Part shown: positions 28,032 to 36,925 of the stretch, piece by piece
Position numbering within the stretch: position 1 is the stretch's first letter
Layout of the letters: each line of letters begins with the position of its first letter
From: CAVSUR01 sp963846005
Lineage (GTDB): Bacteria > Actinomycetota > Actinomycetes > Streptosporangiales > Streptosporangiaceae
Direction: 5' to 3'
Assembly: GCA_963846005.1 (NCBI GenBank)
Contig: CAWJUH010000001.1
Coordinates: 1,364,001-1,428,000, forward strand
DNA length: 64,000 bases
Translations under genes and position numbers: made by a program
Notes under the pieces: model-generated
Told to the model about the DNA's origin: nothing
The model's database searches: none
Seen by the model: only the letters and a program-made list of their open reading frames with translations

Positions 28032-29246
28032 CTAGGTGCCCGCCAGCTGACGGGCCCGCTGCCTGGCCCATGCGTCCGCCGCCAGGATCTCCTCGATGCT
28101 GGTCACCCGGCGGGCGGAATCACCATGCTCAGAGACTACCCGCGCCACAGTGTCCACTATTCCGGTGAACGGTATCCGGCCGGCCAGGAAGGCGGCGACG
28201 CATTCCTCGTTGGCGGCGTTATAGGCGGCCGGCACGGTGCCGCCCGCCTGGCCGGCCTGCCGGGCCAGCGTGACCGCGGGGAACGCCGCGGTGTCCAGCG
28301 GCTCGAAGGTCCAGTTCTGCGCCGCGGCCCAGTCCACCGGGCGGCCCGCCTCCGGCACCCGGTGCGGCCAGCCCAGCGCCAGCGCGATCGGGATCCGCAT
28401 GTCCGGCGGGCTGGCCTGCGCGATCGTCGAGCCGTCGGTGAACTCGACCATCGAGTGGATGACCGACTGCCGGTGCACGACCACCTCGATCCGGTCGTAG
28501 CCGACGCCGAACAGCAGGTGCGCCTCGATCAGCTCCAGCCCCTTGTTGACCAGGGTGGCGCTGTTGATCGTGATGACCGGGCCCATGCTCCAGGTCGGGT
28601 GGGCCAGGGCCTGCTCCGGGGTGACCCCGGCCAGCTCGTCCCGGCTGCGGTGCAGGAACGGGCCGCCGCTGGCGGTCAGCACCAGCTTGCGCACCTCGTC
28701 CGGGCGGCCGCCGCGCAGGCACTGGGCGATCGCGGAGTGCTCGGAGTCGACGGGGACGATCTGCCCGGGCGCGGCCCGGCCCGCCACCAGCTGGCCGCCC
28801 ATGATCAGCGACTCCTTGTTGGCCAGGGCCAGCACCCGGCCCGCGTCCAGCGCGGCCAGGGTGGCGCGCAGCCCCACCGCGCCGTTGACCGCATTCAGCA
28901 CGATGTCACCGGGCCAGGCCGCCACCTCGGCCACCGCGTCGGCGCCGCCGAGGATCTTGGGCAGCTCGCGGCGCGGGCCGCGGCGGCGGCCGGCCAGTGC
29001 CTGCAGGGCATCGCGCAGCTCGCCGGTCGCGCCGTCGCTGGCCACGGCGATCACCTCGGCGCCGAACTCCAGGGCCTGCTCGGCCAGCAGCCCGGGGTTG
29101 CCGCCGCCGGCCGCCAGCGCCGCGATCCGGAACCGCCCCGGGTTGCGGCGGATCACGTCGGCGGCCTGCGTCCCGATCGAGCCAGTCGAACCGAGCAGCA
29201 CGATGTCACGCCGGGGTCCCATTTCGGAGGCATCCATGCCGCCCAT
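28032..29246 (-). CDS. dxr: 1-deoxy-D-xylulose 5-phosphate reductoisomerase
   Basis: Converts DXP to MEP, the first committed MEP-pathway step, with NADPH and a divalent metal. 404 residues. Nucleotide motif LLGSTGSIGTQAADV, the LANKESLIMGG motif, metal/substrate segment VDSEHSAIAQCLRG, and the NEECVAAFL region are intact. Several in-frame ATGs lie at the start (residues 1, 4 and 9); the longest is given. It is the first gene of the dxr-rseP-ispG series. Confidence 0.96.
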   Translation of the reverse strand: MGGMDASEMGPRRDIVLLGSTGSIGTQAADVIRRNPGRFRIAALAAGGGNPGLLAEQALEFGAEVIAVASDGATGELRDALQALAGRRRGPRRELPKILGGADAVAEVAAWPGDIVLNAVNGAVGLRATLAALDAGRVLALANKESLIMGGQLVAGRAAPGQIVPVDSEHSAIAQCLRGGRPDEVRKLVLTASGGPFLHRSRDELAGVTPEQALAHPTWSMGPVITINSATLVNKGLELIEAHLLFGVGYDRIEVVVHRQSVIHSMVEFTDGSTIAQASPPDMRIPIALALGWPHRVPEAGRPVDWAAAQNWTFEPLDTAAFPAVTLARQAGQAGGTVPAAYNAANEECVAAFLAGRIPFTGIVDTVARVVSEHGDSARRVTSIEEILAADAWARQRARQLAGT

Positions 29247-29279
29247 TGTGCCGCGCGGCCTCCGCCGCAGCCGGCGGCA

Positions 29280-29328
29280 TCATCGTGGACACTTCTCCGC
29301 TGCATGTGCCGGAAACCGTCCACGATGA
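29280..29328. repeat. Intergenic hairpin element, copy A
   Basis: Perfect 11-bp arms TCATCGTGGAC (29280-29290) and GTCCACGATGA (29318-29328) around a 27-nt loop, in the gap between dxr and the DAHP synthase gene. The part before the right arm reads GCCGGAAACC, similar to GCGGAAAAG in copies B (56761) and C (63308). Confidence 0.75.
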
Positions 29329-29426
29329 CGGCGAGCGCTCCCGGGGCCGGGCGCGGGCGCGGCCGGCCGGGCCGGCGGATAGCGTGAAGGCGTGATCATC
29401 GTGTCCCGGCGGCCGCGGGCCGCCTC

Positions 29427-30875
29427 GTGACCGCCGCGCCGCCGGCCAGCACCGAGCCGGCCAGCTGGCGGGACCGGCCCGCCGTACAGCAGCCCGGCTG
29501 GCCCGACCCGGCGGCCCTGGCCGAGGTAACCGGCCAGCTCGCCAGGCTGCCGCCGCTGGTGTTCGCCGGCGAGTGCGACCTGCTGCGCGAGCGGCTGGCC
29601 GCGGTGGCGCAGGGCGAGGCGTTCGTGCTGCAGGGCGGCGACTGCGCCGAGACCTTCGACGGCGCCACCGCGGACGCGGTGCGGGCCAAGCTGCAGACGT
29701 TGCTGCAGATGGCGGTGGTGCTCACCTACGCCGCGAGCGTGCCGGTGGTCAAGATCGGCCGGATGGCCGGCCAGTTCGCCAAGCCGCGCTCGCGCCCGAC
29801 CGAGGTGCGCGACGGCGCCGAGCTGCCCGCCTACCGGGGCGACGCGGTCAACGGGTTCGAGTTCTCCGCCGCCGCCCGCACCCCCGACCCGGCCCGGCTG
29901 CTGCGCGCCTACCACTGCTCGGCGGTCACGCTGAACCTGTGCCGGGCCTTCGCCACCGGCGGCTACGCCGACCTGCGCCAGCTGCACGGCTGGAACCAGG
30001 ACTTCGTCCGGGCCAGCCCGGCCGGCCAGCGCTACGAGCGGCTGGCCGCCGAGATCGACCGGGCGCTGGCGTTCATGCGAGCGTGCGGCGCGGACCCTGA
30101 GGAACTGCGGGCGGTCGAGTTCTTCTCCAGCCACGAGGCGCTGCTGCTGGACTACGAGCAGGCGCTGACCAGGACCGACTCCCGGACCGGCGGCCGCTAC
30201 GACACCTCGGCGCACCTGTTGTGGGTGGGCGAGCGCACCCGCGCGCTGGACGGCGCGCACGTCGCGTTCGCGGCCGGGATCGCCAACCCGGTCGCGGTCA
30301 AGATCGGCCCGGGCACGGCGCCGGAGTACCTGCTGGCGCTGCTGGCCCGGCTGAACCCGGGCGGCGAGCCCGGCCGGGTCAGCCTGATCACCCGGATGGG
30401 CGCGGGCCGGATCGAGCAGGCGCTGCCGCCGCTGGTCGAGGCGGTGACGGCGGCCGGGCTGGCGGTGCCGTGGATCTGCGACCCGATGCACGGCAACACG
30501 TTCGAGGCGCCGAGCGGGCACAAGACCCGCCGCCTGGACGACGTGCTGGCCGAGGTGGCAGGGTTCTTCGCCGTGCACCGGCGGCTCGGCACCCACCCCG
30601 GCGGCGTGCACATCGAGTTCACCGGCGACGACGTGACCGAGTGCGTCGGCGGCAGCCACGGCATCGGCGCCGCCGACCTGCCCGCCCGGTACGAGACCGT
30701 GTGCGACCCGCGGCTGAACCGCGGCCAGGCCCTGGACCTGGCGTTCACCGTCGCCGACAGCTACCGCGGCGCTGCTTACCCGGGGGGCTCTGTTGACCCG
30801 GGGGCTCTGCCCCCGGAGCCCCCACGGAGCCACCCGCTCGGACCCCGCGGGCCCTCGCCGGCGGCTAAGCGCTAG
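29427..30875 (+). CDS. Class II 3-deoxy-7-phosphoheptulonate (DAHP) synthase
   Basis: Condenses phosphoenolpyruvate and erythrose 4-phosphate, the first shikimate-pathway step. 482 residues of the plant/actinobacterial type II family: FVLQGGDCAETFDG, RMAGQFAKPRS, ELPAYRGDAVNGFEF, ERTRALDGAHVAF, and HIEFTGDDVTECVGG with the following RYET/CDPRLN segment. The start is GTG at 29427. The last roughly 30 residues (PGGSVDPGALPPEPP and on) are encoded by a GC-rich repeat that reappears at the bfaB end, so the C-terminus looks extended by repeat DNA; family members usually end soon after the LAF(x)VAE helix. Confidence 0.95.
   Translation: MTAAPPASTEPASWRDRPAVQQPGWPDPAALAEVTGQLARLPPLVFAGECDLLRERLAAVAQGEAFVLQGGDCAETFDGATADAVRAKLQTLLQMAVVLTYAASVPVVKIGRMAGQFAKPRSRPTEVRDGAELPAYRGDAVNGFEFSAAARTPDPARLLRAYHCSAVTLNLCRAFATGGYADLRQLHGWNQDFVRASPAGQRYERLAAEIDRALAFMRACGADPEELRAVEFFSSHEALLLDYEQALTRTDSRTGGRYDTSAHLLWVGERTRALDGAHVAFAAGIANPVAVKIGPGTAPEYLLALLARLNPGGEPGRVSLITRMGAGRIEQALPPLVEAVTAAGLAVPWICDPMHGNTFEAPSGHKTRRLDDVLAEVAGFFAVHRRLGTHPGGVHIEFTGDDVTECVGGSHGIGAADLPARYETVCDPRLNRGQALDLAFTVADSYRGAAYPGGSVDPGALPPEPPRSHPLGPRGPSPAAKR
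30798..30816. terminator. Hairpin at the 3' end of the DAHP synthase gene
   Basis: CCGGGGG (30798-30804), loop CTCTG, CCCCCGG (30810-30816), a perfect 7-bp stem inside the last codons of the DAHP synthase frame. An imperfect first copy of ACCCGGGGGCTCTG lies at 30777-30792. No T-run follows; a terminator role is possible but it may be just part of the repeat. Confidence 0.4.
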
Positions 30876-30948
30876 CCGCCCGGTCGGGCTGGCCCGGAGC
30901 CCCCACGGAGCCACCCGCTCGGGCCCCGCGGGCCCTCGCCGGCGGCTA
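30812..30948. repeat. 56-bp direct repeat at a convergent gene junction
   Basis: Copies at 30812-30867 and 30893-30948 match at 55 of 56 positions (A/G at the tenth base from CACCCGCTCGG). The first copy encodes the tail of the DAHP synthase; the second contains the TAG stop of the opposite-strand bfaB (30946-30948). This is a tandem duplication spaced 81 bp apart. Confidence 0.95.
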
Positions 30949-32214
30949 GCTGGCCCAGTCGGGGCGTAGCGGCATGCCGGACTCGCCGTCGTCGCCGAGC
31001 CTGACGCCGAGCACCTGGTGCAGCTGGATCTGATTGCGGTCGAAGCCCAGCCGCGAGCCGGCCATGTACAGCCGCCACACCCGGGCGGTGGCCTGGCCGA
31101 CCTCCCCGACCGCTTCGTCCCAGTGCTCGTCCAGGTTGTCGCACCACTTCGCCAGCGTCATCGCGTAGTGCTCGCGCAGGTTCTCGCTGTGCCGCACCTC
31201 GAACCCGGCGTCGTGCATGAGCGAGACCAGGTAGCCGGGCCCCTCCAGCTCGCCGTCGGGGAACACGTAGCGGTAGATGAACCCGTCGGTGACCCGGGCC
31301 GGGCCGGTGTTATCGGGCCGGGTGATGCAGTGGTTGAGCAGCCGGCCCTGCGGCCGCAGCTTGCCGGACAGGAAGCGGAAGTAGCCGGGCAGCTGGGCCT
31401 TGCCGATGTGCTCGGTCAGGCCGATCGAGCTGACCGCGTCGAAGCCGGTCTCGGGCACGTCCCGGTAGTCCAGGTGCCGCACCTCGGCCAGGTCCGACAG
31501 GCCGGCCTCCTTGATCGCGCGCTGCGCCCATGAGGCCTGCTCGCGCGACAGCGTGACGCCGAGGGCACTGACGCCGTACTCGCGGGCCGCGTGCATGACC
31601 ATCCCGCCCCAGCCGCAGCCGACATCCAGCAGCCGCATGCCCGGCCCCAGCCCGAGCTTGCGGGCGACCAGGTCGAACTTGAACGCCTGCGCTTCCTCCA
31701 GCGTCGCGTCCGCGGCCGGGAAGCAGGCGCAGGTGTAGGCCATCGACGGGCCGAGCACCCACTCGTAGAAGGTGTTGGACACGTCGTAGTGGTGCGAGAT
31801 CGCGGTAGCGTCCCGGCCCCTGGAATGGCGGCGGCCGCCCAGCCACTGGCGGCTGACCCGCACTTCCTGCGGCGGCGGGGGCACCCGCGGGTACAGCGCC
31901 CTGGTCCCGCCGAGCTCGCGGACCAGCCGGAGCCGGTCGGCCGGGCCGATCTCGGTCCGCTGGGCGGCTGACATCCGGGCCAGCGCGGTGTACATGTCGC
32001 CGTCGAGGTCGAGGTGACCGGAGACGTACGCCCGGGCCAGGCCCAGCGCGCCGGGCGCCTGCGCCAGGTAGCTGACCGCGATCCGGTCCCGTATCGTCAC
32101 CGTGATCGGAGAGCTGGCGTTGCCCGCTGAGCTGCCGTCGTAGGCGCGGAACGCCACCGGGGCGTCCGGTCCGGCGAACTGCTCGAACACATCGGCCAGT
32201 GCCATGTCGGTCAT
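30946..32214 (-). CDS. bfaB: SAM-dependent fatty acid methyltransferase of the cyclopropane synthase family (BfaB-like)
   Basis: 422 residues. The S-adenosylmethionine site LLDVGCGWGGMVMHA and the family segments AISHHYDVSNTFYEWVLGPS, YTCACFPAADATLEEAQ and ISSIGLTEHIG-like SSIGLTEHIGKAQL are present. Paired with the FAD oxidoreductase 17 bp upstream, it matches the mycobacterial and corynebacterial pair that makes 10-methylstearic (tuberculostearic) acid: this enzyme adds a methylene group to the oleoyl chain and the flavoenzyme reduces it. Start ATG at 32214 follows AAGGAAG; another ATG lies 9 bases on. The call rests on family and pairing; cyclopropane formation is the alternative. Confidence 0.82.
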   Translation of the reverse strand: MTDMALADVFEQFAGPDAPVAFRAYDGSSAGNASSPITVTIRDRIAVSYLAQAPGALGLARAYVSGHLDLDGDMYTALARMSAAQRTEIGPADRLRLVRELGGTRALYPRVPPPPQEVRVSRQWLGGRRHSRGRDATAISHHYDVSNTFYEWVLGPSMAYTCACFPAADATLEEAQAFKFDLVARKLGLGPGMRLLDVGCGWGGMVMHAAREYGVSALGVTLSREQASWAQRAIKEAGLSDLAEVRHLDYRDVPETGFDAVSSIGLTEHIGKAQLPGYFRFLSGKLRPQGRLLNHCITRPDNTGPARVTDGFIYRYVFPDGELEGPGYLVSLMHDAGFEVRHSENLREHYAMTLAKWCDNLDEHWDEAVGEVGQATARVWRLYMAGSRLGFDRNQIQLHQVLGVRLGDDGESGMPLRPDWAS

Positions 32215-32231
32215 CCCTTCCTTACTGCTCC

Positions 32232-33644
32232 TTACTGCCGGCCCACGCACTTGTCGTACAGGCTGAGCAGGCGGCCGCCGGGGTCGTACTCCTGCTTCAG
32301 CGGCGCATACTGGGCGTCGTTGTAGCGCTCGCCGAACTCCTTCCGCGAGTAGTAGGAGCTTGAGTAGAGCCCCTTGTGGCCGCCGAGATCGCCTACCACC
32401 TGCTCGATCCGGCGGTTGTAGTGGCCGTCGACGGCGCCGGGCGGCAGTTCCACCGTCCCCCAGAAGCCGAAGTTGACGTAGACCTGGCCGGGGGCCATCG
32501 GGTACAGCGGCCAGGTGCGCTCGCCGCGCAGCCGCAGCGGGCACAGCCAGACCGGGCTCATCCCCACCTCGGCCGCGAAGAGGCGCAGGAACTCCGCGCT
32601 GCGCTCGACCGGGATCTCGACATCCTGGATGACGTCCTCGCGCGGGACCCGGCCGCGGCGCGCGTCCGCCCGGGCGCTCAGCTGGTACTGCCGGTCCAGG
32701 GCGACGAGCCGCCGGTACACGTCGGACCGCCGGTACCGGCGGGGCCACAGCGCCCGGATCACCGGCTGCTGGACCCCGAACGGGCGCGAGCACCAGAACC
32801 AGTCGGTGTCCCAGCGCCAGAGGTAGTCGCGGATGGTAAGGAAGTCCTCGCGCGGGCCGCGCAGCGACCGGTAGTAGATCTGGCCGCGGGTGTAGTCCGA
32901 CAGCCAGGGGGCGACCTCGCTGCAGGCCCCGACGGTCAGGTACATCTCGTCCGGGCCGAACACGGTGCCGTCGGTGAAGTCGGCCCGGTGGCCGCGGTAG
33001 CTGCCCTCGGCCGCGATCTGCGCCACCGCCTCGAGGCAGTCCTCCGGCCGGGTGAACTGGAAGTGGTGCAGGTGCACGTAGGGCGCGACCGGCTCCAGTT
33101 CGATGGTGAGCGACAGCGCGTAGCCGAGCGTGCCGTAGGAGTTGGGGAACCCGCGGAACAACCCGGCGTGCTCGTTGCCGTCGGCGGCCAGTACGACCCG
33201 CCCGTCGCCGGTGAGGATCTCGGCGTCGAGCACCGACTCGTGCGGCAGCCCGTTGCGCAGCGAGGTCGACTCGATGCCCAGCCCGCTGACCGCCCCGCCC
33301 AGCGTGATCGTCTTCAGCTGCGGCACGACCAGCGGCATCAGCCCGTGCCGCAAGGTCGCGTCGGCTAGGTCCTCGTAGCTGGTCATGCCCCCCACCACGG
33401 CGGTGCGCGCGGCCGGGTCCACCCGGATAACCTGGCTGAGCGCCGAGACGTCCAGGGTCGCTGCGGGCCCGGTCCGGCCGAACCGGAACAGGTTGGAGGT
33501 GCGCTTGGCCAGCCGCACCCGCTGGCCCGCCGGGATGGCGGCGTACTGCTGCTGCAGCCGCGCCACCGCGTCGTGGTGCTCGCCCGGCACCGGCGGCCGG
33601 GAGCGGGACGCGGCCGGAGCGCGCACCGGCCCGGGATCAGTCAC
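32232..33644 (-). CDS. bfaA: FAD-binding oxidoreductase, likely 10-methylene fatty acid reductase (BfaA-like)
   Basis: 470 residues. PCMH/FAD_binding_4 fold: LDVSALSQVIRVDPAARTAV, VVPQLKTITLGGAVSGLG and the IESTSLRNGLPHES segment, with a C-terminal cap typical of the DprE1/sterol-reductase class. It matches the flavoprotein that accompanies the methyltransferase in tuberculostearic acid synthesis, where it reduces the methylene intermediate to a methyl branch. The start is a judgement: GTG at 33644 gives the usual length of the family; the frame extends to 33743 and a TTG at 33656 is also possible. Divergent from the PPOX gene at 33746. Confidence 0.8.
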   Translation of the reverse strand: MTDPGPVRAPAASRSRPPVPGEHHDAVARLQQQYAAIPAGQRVRLAKRTSNLFRFGRTGPAATLDVSALSQVIRVDPAARTAVVGGMTSYEDLADATLRHGLMPLVVPQLKTITLGGAVSGLGIESTSLRNGLPHESVLDAEILTGDGRVVLAADGNEHAGLFRGFPNSYGTLGYALSLTIELEPVAPYVHLHHFQFTRPEDCLEAVAQIAAEGSYRGHRADFTDGTVFGPDEMYLTVGACSEVAPWLSDYTRGQIYYRSLRGPREDFLTIRDYLWRWDTDWFWCSRPFGVQQPVIRALWPRRYRRSDVYRRLVALDRQYQLSARADARRGRVPREDVIQDVEIPVERSAEFLRLFAAEVGMSPVWLCPLRLRGERTWPLYPMAPGQVYVNFGFWGTVELPPGAVDGHYNRRIEQVVGDLGGHKGLYSSSYYSRKEFGERYNDAQYAPLKQEYDPGGRLLSLYDKCVGRQ

Positions 33645-33745
33645 TCCGGTCAACGCGGTACTGCCTTTCTCGGGGCCGCGGACGGCCCGGGCCCGAAGCG
33701 GCCCGGCGGACAGGCGCGGCGGATAACACCAGCAGGAGGGCACAC

Positions 33746-34330
33746 GTGGGCAAGGTCTACCCGGAGCTGGACGAGCGGCTGAGAGAGTTTATCGCCCGCC
33801 AGCCAGTGTTCTTCGTGGCCACTGCGCCCTGCCTGACCGCGGCGGGCGGCGGCGGCCACGTCAACGTGTCGCCGAAGGGATACCGGGACACCTTCGCCGT
33901 GCTCGGGCCCCGGCAGGTGGCCTACCTGGACCTGACCGGCAGCGGCGCGGAGACCATCGCGCACCTGCGGCAGAACGGGCGGATCACCATCATGTTCTGC
34001 TCATTCGAACGGCAGCCGAAGATCTTGCGGCTGTACGGGACGGCCCGGGCCGTGCTGCCGGGCGACCCGGACTGGGCCGCGGCGTCGGCGCCGTTCCCGG
34101 CCGGGGCCGGGCTCGGGACGGGCTGCGATGACCGGCGCGCGGTCATCGTGGCCGACCTGGACCGGATCGCCGACTCGTGCGGGTACGCGGTCCCGCTGAT
34201 GGAACTGCGCGAGGAGCGGGACGTGCTGTCCCGCTCCAGCGAGCGCAAGGGCCCGGCGGGACTCGTGGCCTACCGGCAGGAGCGCAACGCGGTCAGCATC
34301 GACGGCCTGCCCGCCCTCGGCTCCGGGTAA
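33746..34330 (+). CDS. Pyridoxamine 5'-phosphate oxidase family protein
   Basis: 194 residues with a split-barrel flavin-binding fold: FFVATAPCLTAAGGGGHVNV, SPKGYRDTFAVL, TGSGAETIAHLRQNGRITIM and SRSSERKGPAGLVAYRQERN. This fold covers FMN- or F420-dependent oxidoreductases, so the exact cofactor and substrate are open. Start GTG at 33746, 5 bases after GGAGGG. Divergent from bfaA and followed after 40 bp by the racemase gene on the same strand. Confidence 0.85.
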   Translation: MGKVYPELDERLREFIARQPVFFVATAPCLTAAGGGGHVNVSPKGYRDTFAVLGPRQVAYLDLTGSGAETIAHLRQNGRITIMFCSFERQPKILRLYGTARAVLPGDPDWAAASAPFPAGAGLGTGCDDRRAVIVADLDRIADSCGYAVPLMELREERDVLSRSSERKGPAGLVAYRQERNAVSIDGLPALGSG

Positions 34331-34370
34331 CGACGGCCGCCTGGCCGGGCCGCCTCCTAGAGTGGGGCGC

Positions 34371-35192
34371 ATGCGGATCGCGCTGATCAACTCCGGGATC
34401 GGGCTGCTGGCCGCCGCTGCGGAGCTGCACCGGCGGCGGCCGGACGCCGGCCTGGTGCTGGCCATGGACCCGGACGGGATGCCGTGGGGGCCGCGGACCC
34501 CCGCCGACATCGCCGCGCGGGCGCTGGCCTGCGCCCGCGCGGCGGCACAGTTCGAGCCGGACGCCATGATCATGGCCTGCAACACCGGCTCGGTGCACGC
34601 GCTGGACGCGCTGCGCGCTGAGTTCGAGCCCGCGATCCCGGTGATCGGCACCGTGCCCGCCATCAAGCCCGCGGCCGCCGCGGCCCGGTCGGTGGCGATC
34701 TGGGCCACGGTCGCCACCACCCACAGTGCCTACCAGCGCAGGCTCATCGCCGACTTCGGCGGCGGCGCGCGGGTGACGCCGGTAGCCTGCCCCGGGCTGG
34801 CCGACGCGGTCGACGCCGGCGACGAGGCCGGGACGGCGGCGGCCGTGGCCGCGGGCGCCGCGCGGACCCCGCCGGACTGCGCCGCGGTCGTGCTCGGCTG
34901 CACCGAGTACGAACTGGCCACCGGCCTGATCGCGGCCGCGGTGCCGGGCGCGGAGATGTTCGGCTCGGCGGCCGCTGTCGCGGCCCAGGCGCTGCGCCGG
35001 GCCGGCCAGGCCCGGCCCGGCACCGAGAGCCGCGGTGTCGTGCGTGTGCTGCTCAGCGGCCGGCTGTCGGCGCTGCCCGAGGCGGCCCTGCGCTACCCGG
35101 ACGGGCGCCTGCTGGCTCCCTTCGTCGTCTCCGGGGCCGGCCGGGCTGCCGCGTCCGGCTCCGGGCCCGGGCCGCGCAGGGTGCCCGCGTAG
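34371..35192 (+). CDS. Aspartate/glutamate racemase family protein
   Basis: 273 residues. Cofactor-independent racemase fold with both catalytic cysteines in place: MACNTGSVHALD and LGCTEYELA; the first strand is MRIALINSGIGLLAAA. It resembles MurI in size and motifs but the N-terminal motif is unusual for MurI, so I do not assign glutamate specificity or a gene symbol. The ATG at 34371 has GTGGGG upstream. Its last 100 bp overlap the 3' end of the convergent DUF4192 gene. Confidence 0.85.
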   Translation: MRIALINSGIGLLAAAAELHRRRPDAGLVLAMDPDGMPWGPRTPADIAARALACARAAAQFEPDAMIMACNTGSVHALDALRAEFEPAIPVIGTVPAIKPAAAAARSVAIWATVATTHSAYQRRLIADFGGGARVTPVACPGLADAVDAGDEAGTAAAVAAGAARTPPDCAAVVLGCTEYELATGLIAAAVPGAEMFGSAAAVAAQALRRAGQARPGTESRGVVRVLLSGRLSALPEAALRYPDGRLLAPFVVSGAGRAAASGSGPGPRRVPA

Positions 35193-36292
35193 CTGGCGGC
35201 CACCTCCTCGGGCGTCATCGGCAGCCGGGCCGCTGCGGGCGGCATCCCGGCCTGGACCGCATCGGCGATCAGGCGGGCCATGGAGTAGCCGGGGTCGGCC
35301 GCGAGGGCCCGCTCGACCGCGACCAGCGCCAGCGCGCCCATCCCGGCCTGCCAGGCGGTGAAGGCGAGCAGGCTCGCGGCCGCCGGGACATGCTCGGGCC
35401 GGGCCTGGCGGACCAGGTCGGCCCACAGCCGCTGGTGCTCGGCCGTGAACCCGGGGTCCATCCTGGCCCAGGCGTCGTCGCGCACCCGCAGGTCAGCGAG
35501 CACCACGCTGAGCCAGGCCAGCTGGTCGTGATCGGTAATGGCGTCGCCGGCCCGGTAGCAGGAGATCGCGGCCAGGACGGCCACCCGCCCGGCCTCCACC
35601 AGCATCCGGCCCGGGCTGCCGCCTTCCGCGGTGGCGCGGGCGATCAGCCGCCCGGCCCGGGCCAGCGCCCGGTCGGTGGCCGCGCGCATCGGCTGGCCTT
35701 CCTCCGGGCGCGGCGCGAGGGTCGCGGCCAGCGCGGCCCGGCTCGGCAGGGCGGCCAGGCCCGCCGCGGCCATCGCCTGCCCGGCCGGGTGCGCGGCCGG
35801 GTCGAACGGCACGCCATCGGCCGGGCAGCAGGCTGGCTCGGTGCACAGGTAAGACCAGTACCGGCCGGATTCGGCCCGCAGCAGCTCGCAGATCGTCACC
35901 CCGCCGGCCGGCAGCACCGACCGCAGCAAGTCAGCCAGCGGCGTGACCAGGCGGCCGGGACCGTAGCCGACGATGATCACCGTGCCGATGCCCTGCCCGG
36001 CCAGCACCCCGGCGGCATGCCCGGCGATCTCGCTGGCTTGCGCCGGGCCGGGCGGGTCGGGCAGGTCGTAGCGGAAGGTGACGGTGACCCGCGGCCGGGG
36101 CCCGGACACCGACAGGCCGAGCAGCACCAGGCTGTCGGCCGGATAGAAGCCCAGCAGGTGCGGCACGACCGCCAGCATGTCGTCCGGCGTGCCGATCCTG
36201 ACCACGGGCTCCGGCCGGCCGGGGACGGGCTCCGGGGGTGCGGGACGCCCGCGCGCGGGGCGCCTGGATGCGCGGTGCTTGTTATCTGCCAT
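35093..36292 (-). CDS. DUF4192 family protein
   Basis: 399 residues. The N-terminal signature VRIGTPDDMLAVVPHLLGFY, the PADSLVLLGLSVSGPRPRVT segment, then DLPDPPGPAQASEIAGHAAG and a helical C-terminal half that ends in TPR-like helices (LLAFTAWQAGMGALALVAVE). The family is widespread in actinobacteria and has no known function. The last 100 bp overlap the convergent racemase gene. It starts with ATG at 36292 and has a short basic tail at the N-terminus. Confidence 0.88.
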   Translation of the reverse strand: MADNKHRASRRPARGRPAPPEPVPGRPEPVVRIGTPDDMLAVVPHLLGFYPADSLVLLGLSVSGPRPRVTVTFRYDLPDPPGPAQASEIAGHAAGVLAGQGIGTVIIVGYGPGRLVTPLADLLRSVLPAGGVTICELLRAESGRYWSYLCTEPACCPADGVPFDPAAHPAGQAMAAAGLAALPSRAALAATLAPRPEEGQPMRAATDRALARAGRLIARATAEGGSPGRMLVEAGRVAVLAAISCYRAGDAITDHDQLAWLSVVLADLRVRDDAWARMDPGFTAEHQRLWADLVRQARPEHVPAAASLLAFTAWQAGMGALALVAVERALAADPGYSMARLIADAVQAGMPPAAARLPMTPEEVAASYAGTLRGPGPEPDAAARPAPETTKGASRRPSG

Positions 36293-36415
36293 AGCCCCAG
36301 GTTCCGGCGGCGACGGCCACCCGCGCGGCCGGCCGGAGCTGGCTGTGCAGGAGCGGCGGGATGTCCACAGGGCCGGGAAAACCGGGTTGACGGCAGGCGG
36401 GAGTAACTGCCTGCG

Positions 36416-36883
36416 CTAATCGCGGCGCAGCGGCTTGGCGAAGAAGACGCGGCGGTAGCCGTCCTGCTCGGCGCGGTGCGTCTCGCGGTAGCCGCGGCGG
36501 GCGTAATAACCGAGGTTCTCGGTCATCACCTCATTGGTGTACAGCCGGATCTCGGCCAGGCCGCGCCGGGCGGCCTGCTGCTCGGCCAGCGCGAGCAGGC
36601 GGCCGCCGAGTCCGTGGCCTTGCTGGTCCGGGGCGACCGCCACGTTGACCAGCAGCAGGTAGCCATCGCCCGGCGCCAGCACCAGCAGCCCGGCCAGCTT
36701 CCCGTCCCGCTCGGCGACCCAGACCTCGTCGCGGCCGACCGCCGCGGCGTAGTCGTCGGTCACCGGGGCGGGCGGCCGGTCCAGCCGCGGCTGGTACATC
36801 GCGTAGGCGGCGGCGGCCAGCGCGGTCAGCGCGGGCACGTCCGCGGCGGTCGCGGGCCGCAGCACCACGGGCTCAGCGGGCAC
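36416..36883 (-). CDS. GNAT-family N-acetyltransferase
   Basis: 155 residues. Standard GNAT fold: VVLRPATAADVPALTALAAA, LLLVNVAVAPDQQGHGLGGR (motif A with the acetyl-CoA loop QQGHGLG), and IRLYTNEVMTENLGYYARRG (motif B), which is the arrangement seen in many small-molecule acetylases. Substrate unknown. Start GTG at 36881-36883. It follows mshC on the same strand by 42 bp, and may be cotranscribed. Confidence 0.9.
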   Translation of the reverse strand: MPAEPVVLRPATAADVPALTALAAAAYAMYQPRLDRPPAPVTDDYAAAVGRDEVWVAERDGKLAGLLVLAPGDGYLLLVNVAVAPDQQGHGLGGRLLALAEQQAARRGLAEIRLYTNEVMTENLGYYARRGYRETHRAEQDGYRRVFFAKPLRRD

Positions 36884-36925
36884 CGGGCCACCCGGCCGGC
36901 CCGCGGCGCGCCGCCGGGCGAGGTC

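Noticed and set aside
29280..30914. Minus-strand ORF opposite the DAHP synthase
   Set aside because: Shadow frame; the plus-strand protein has all family motifs.
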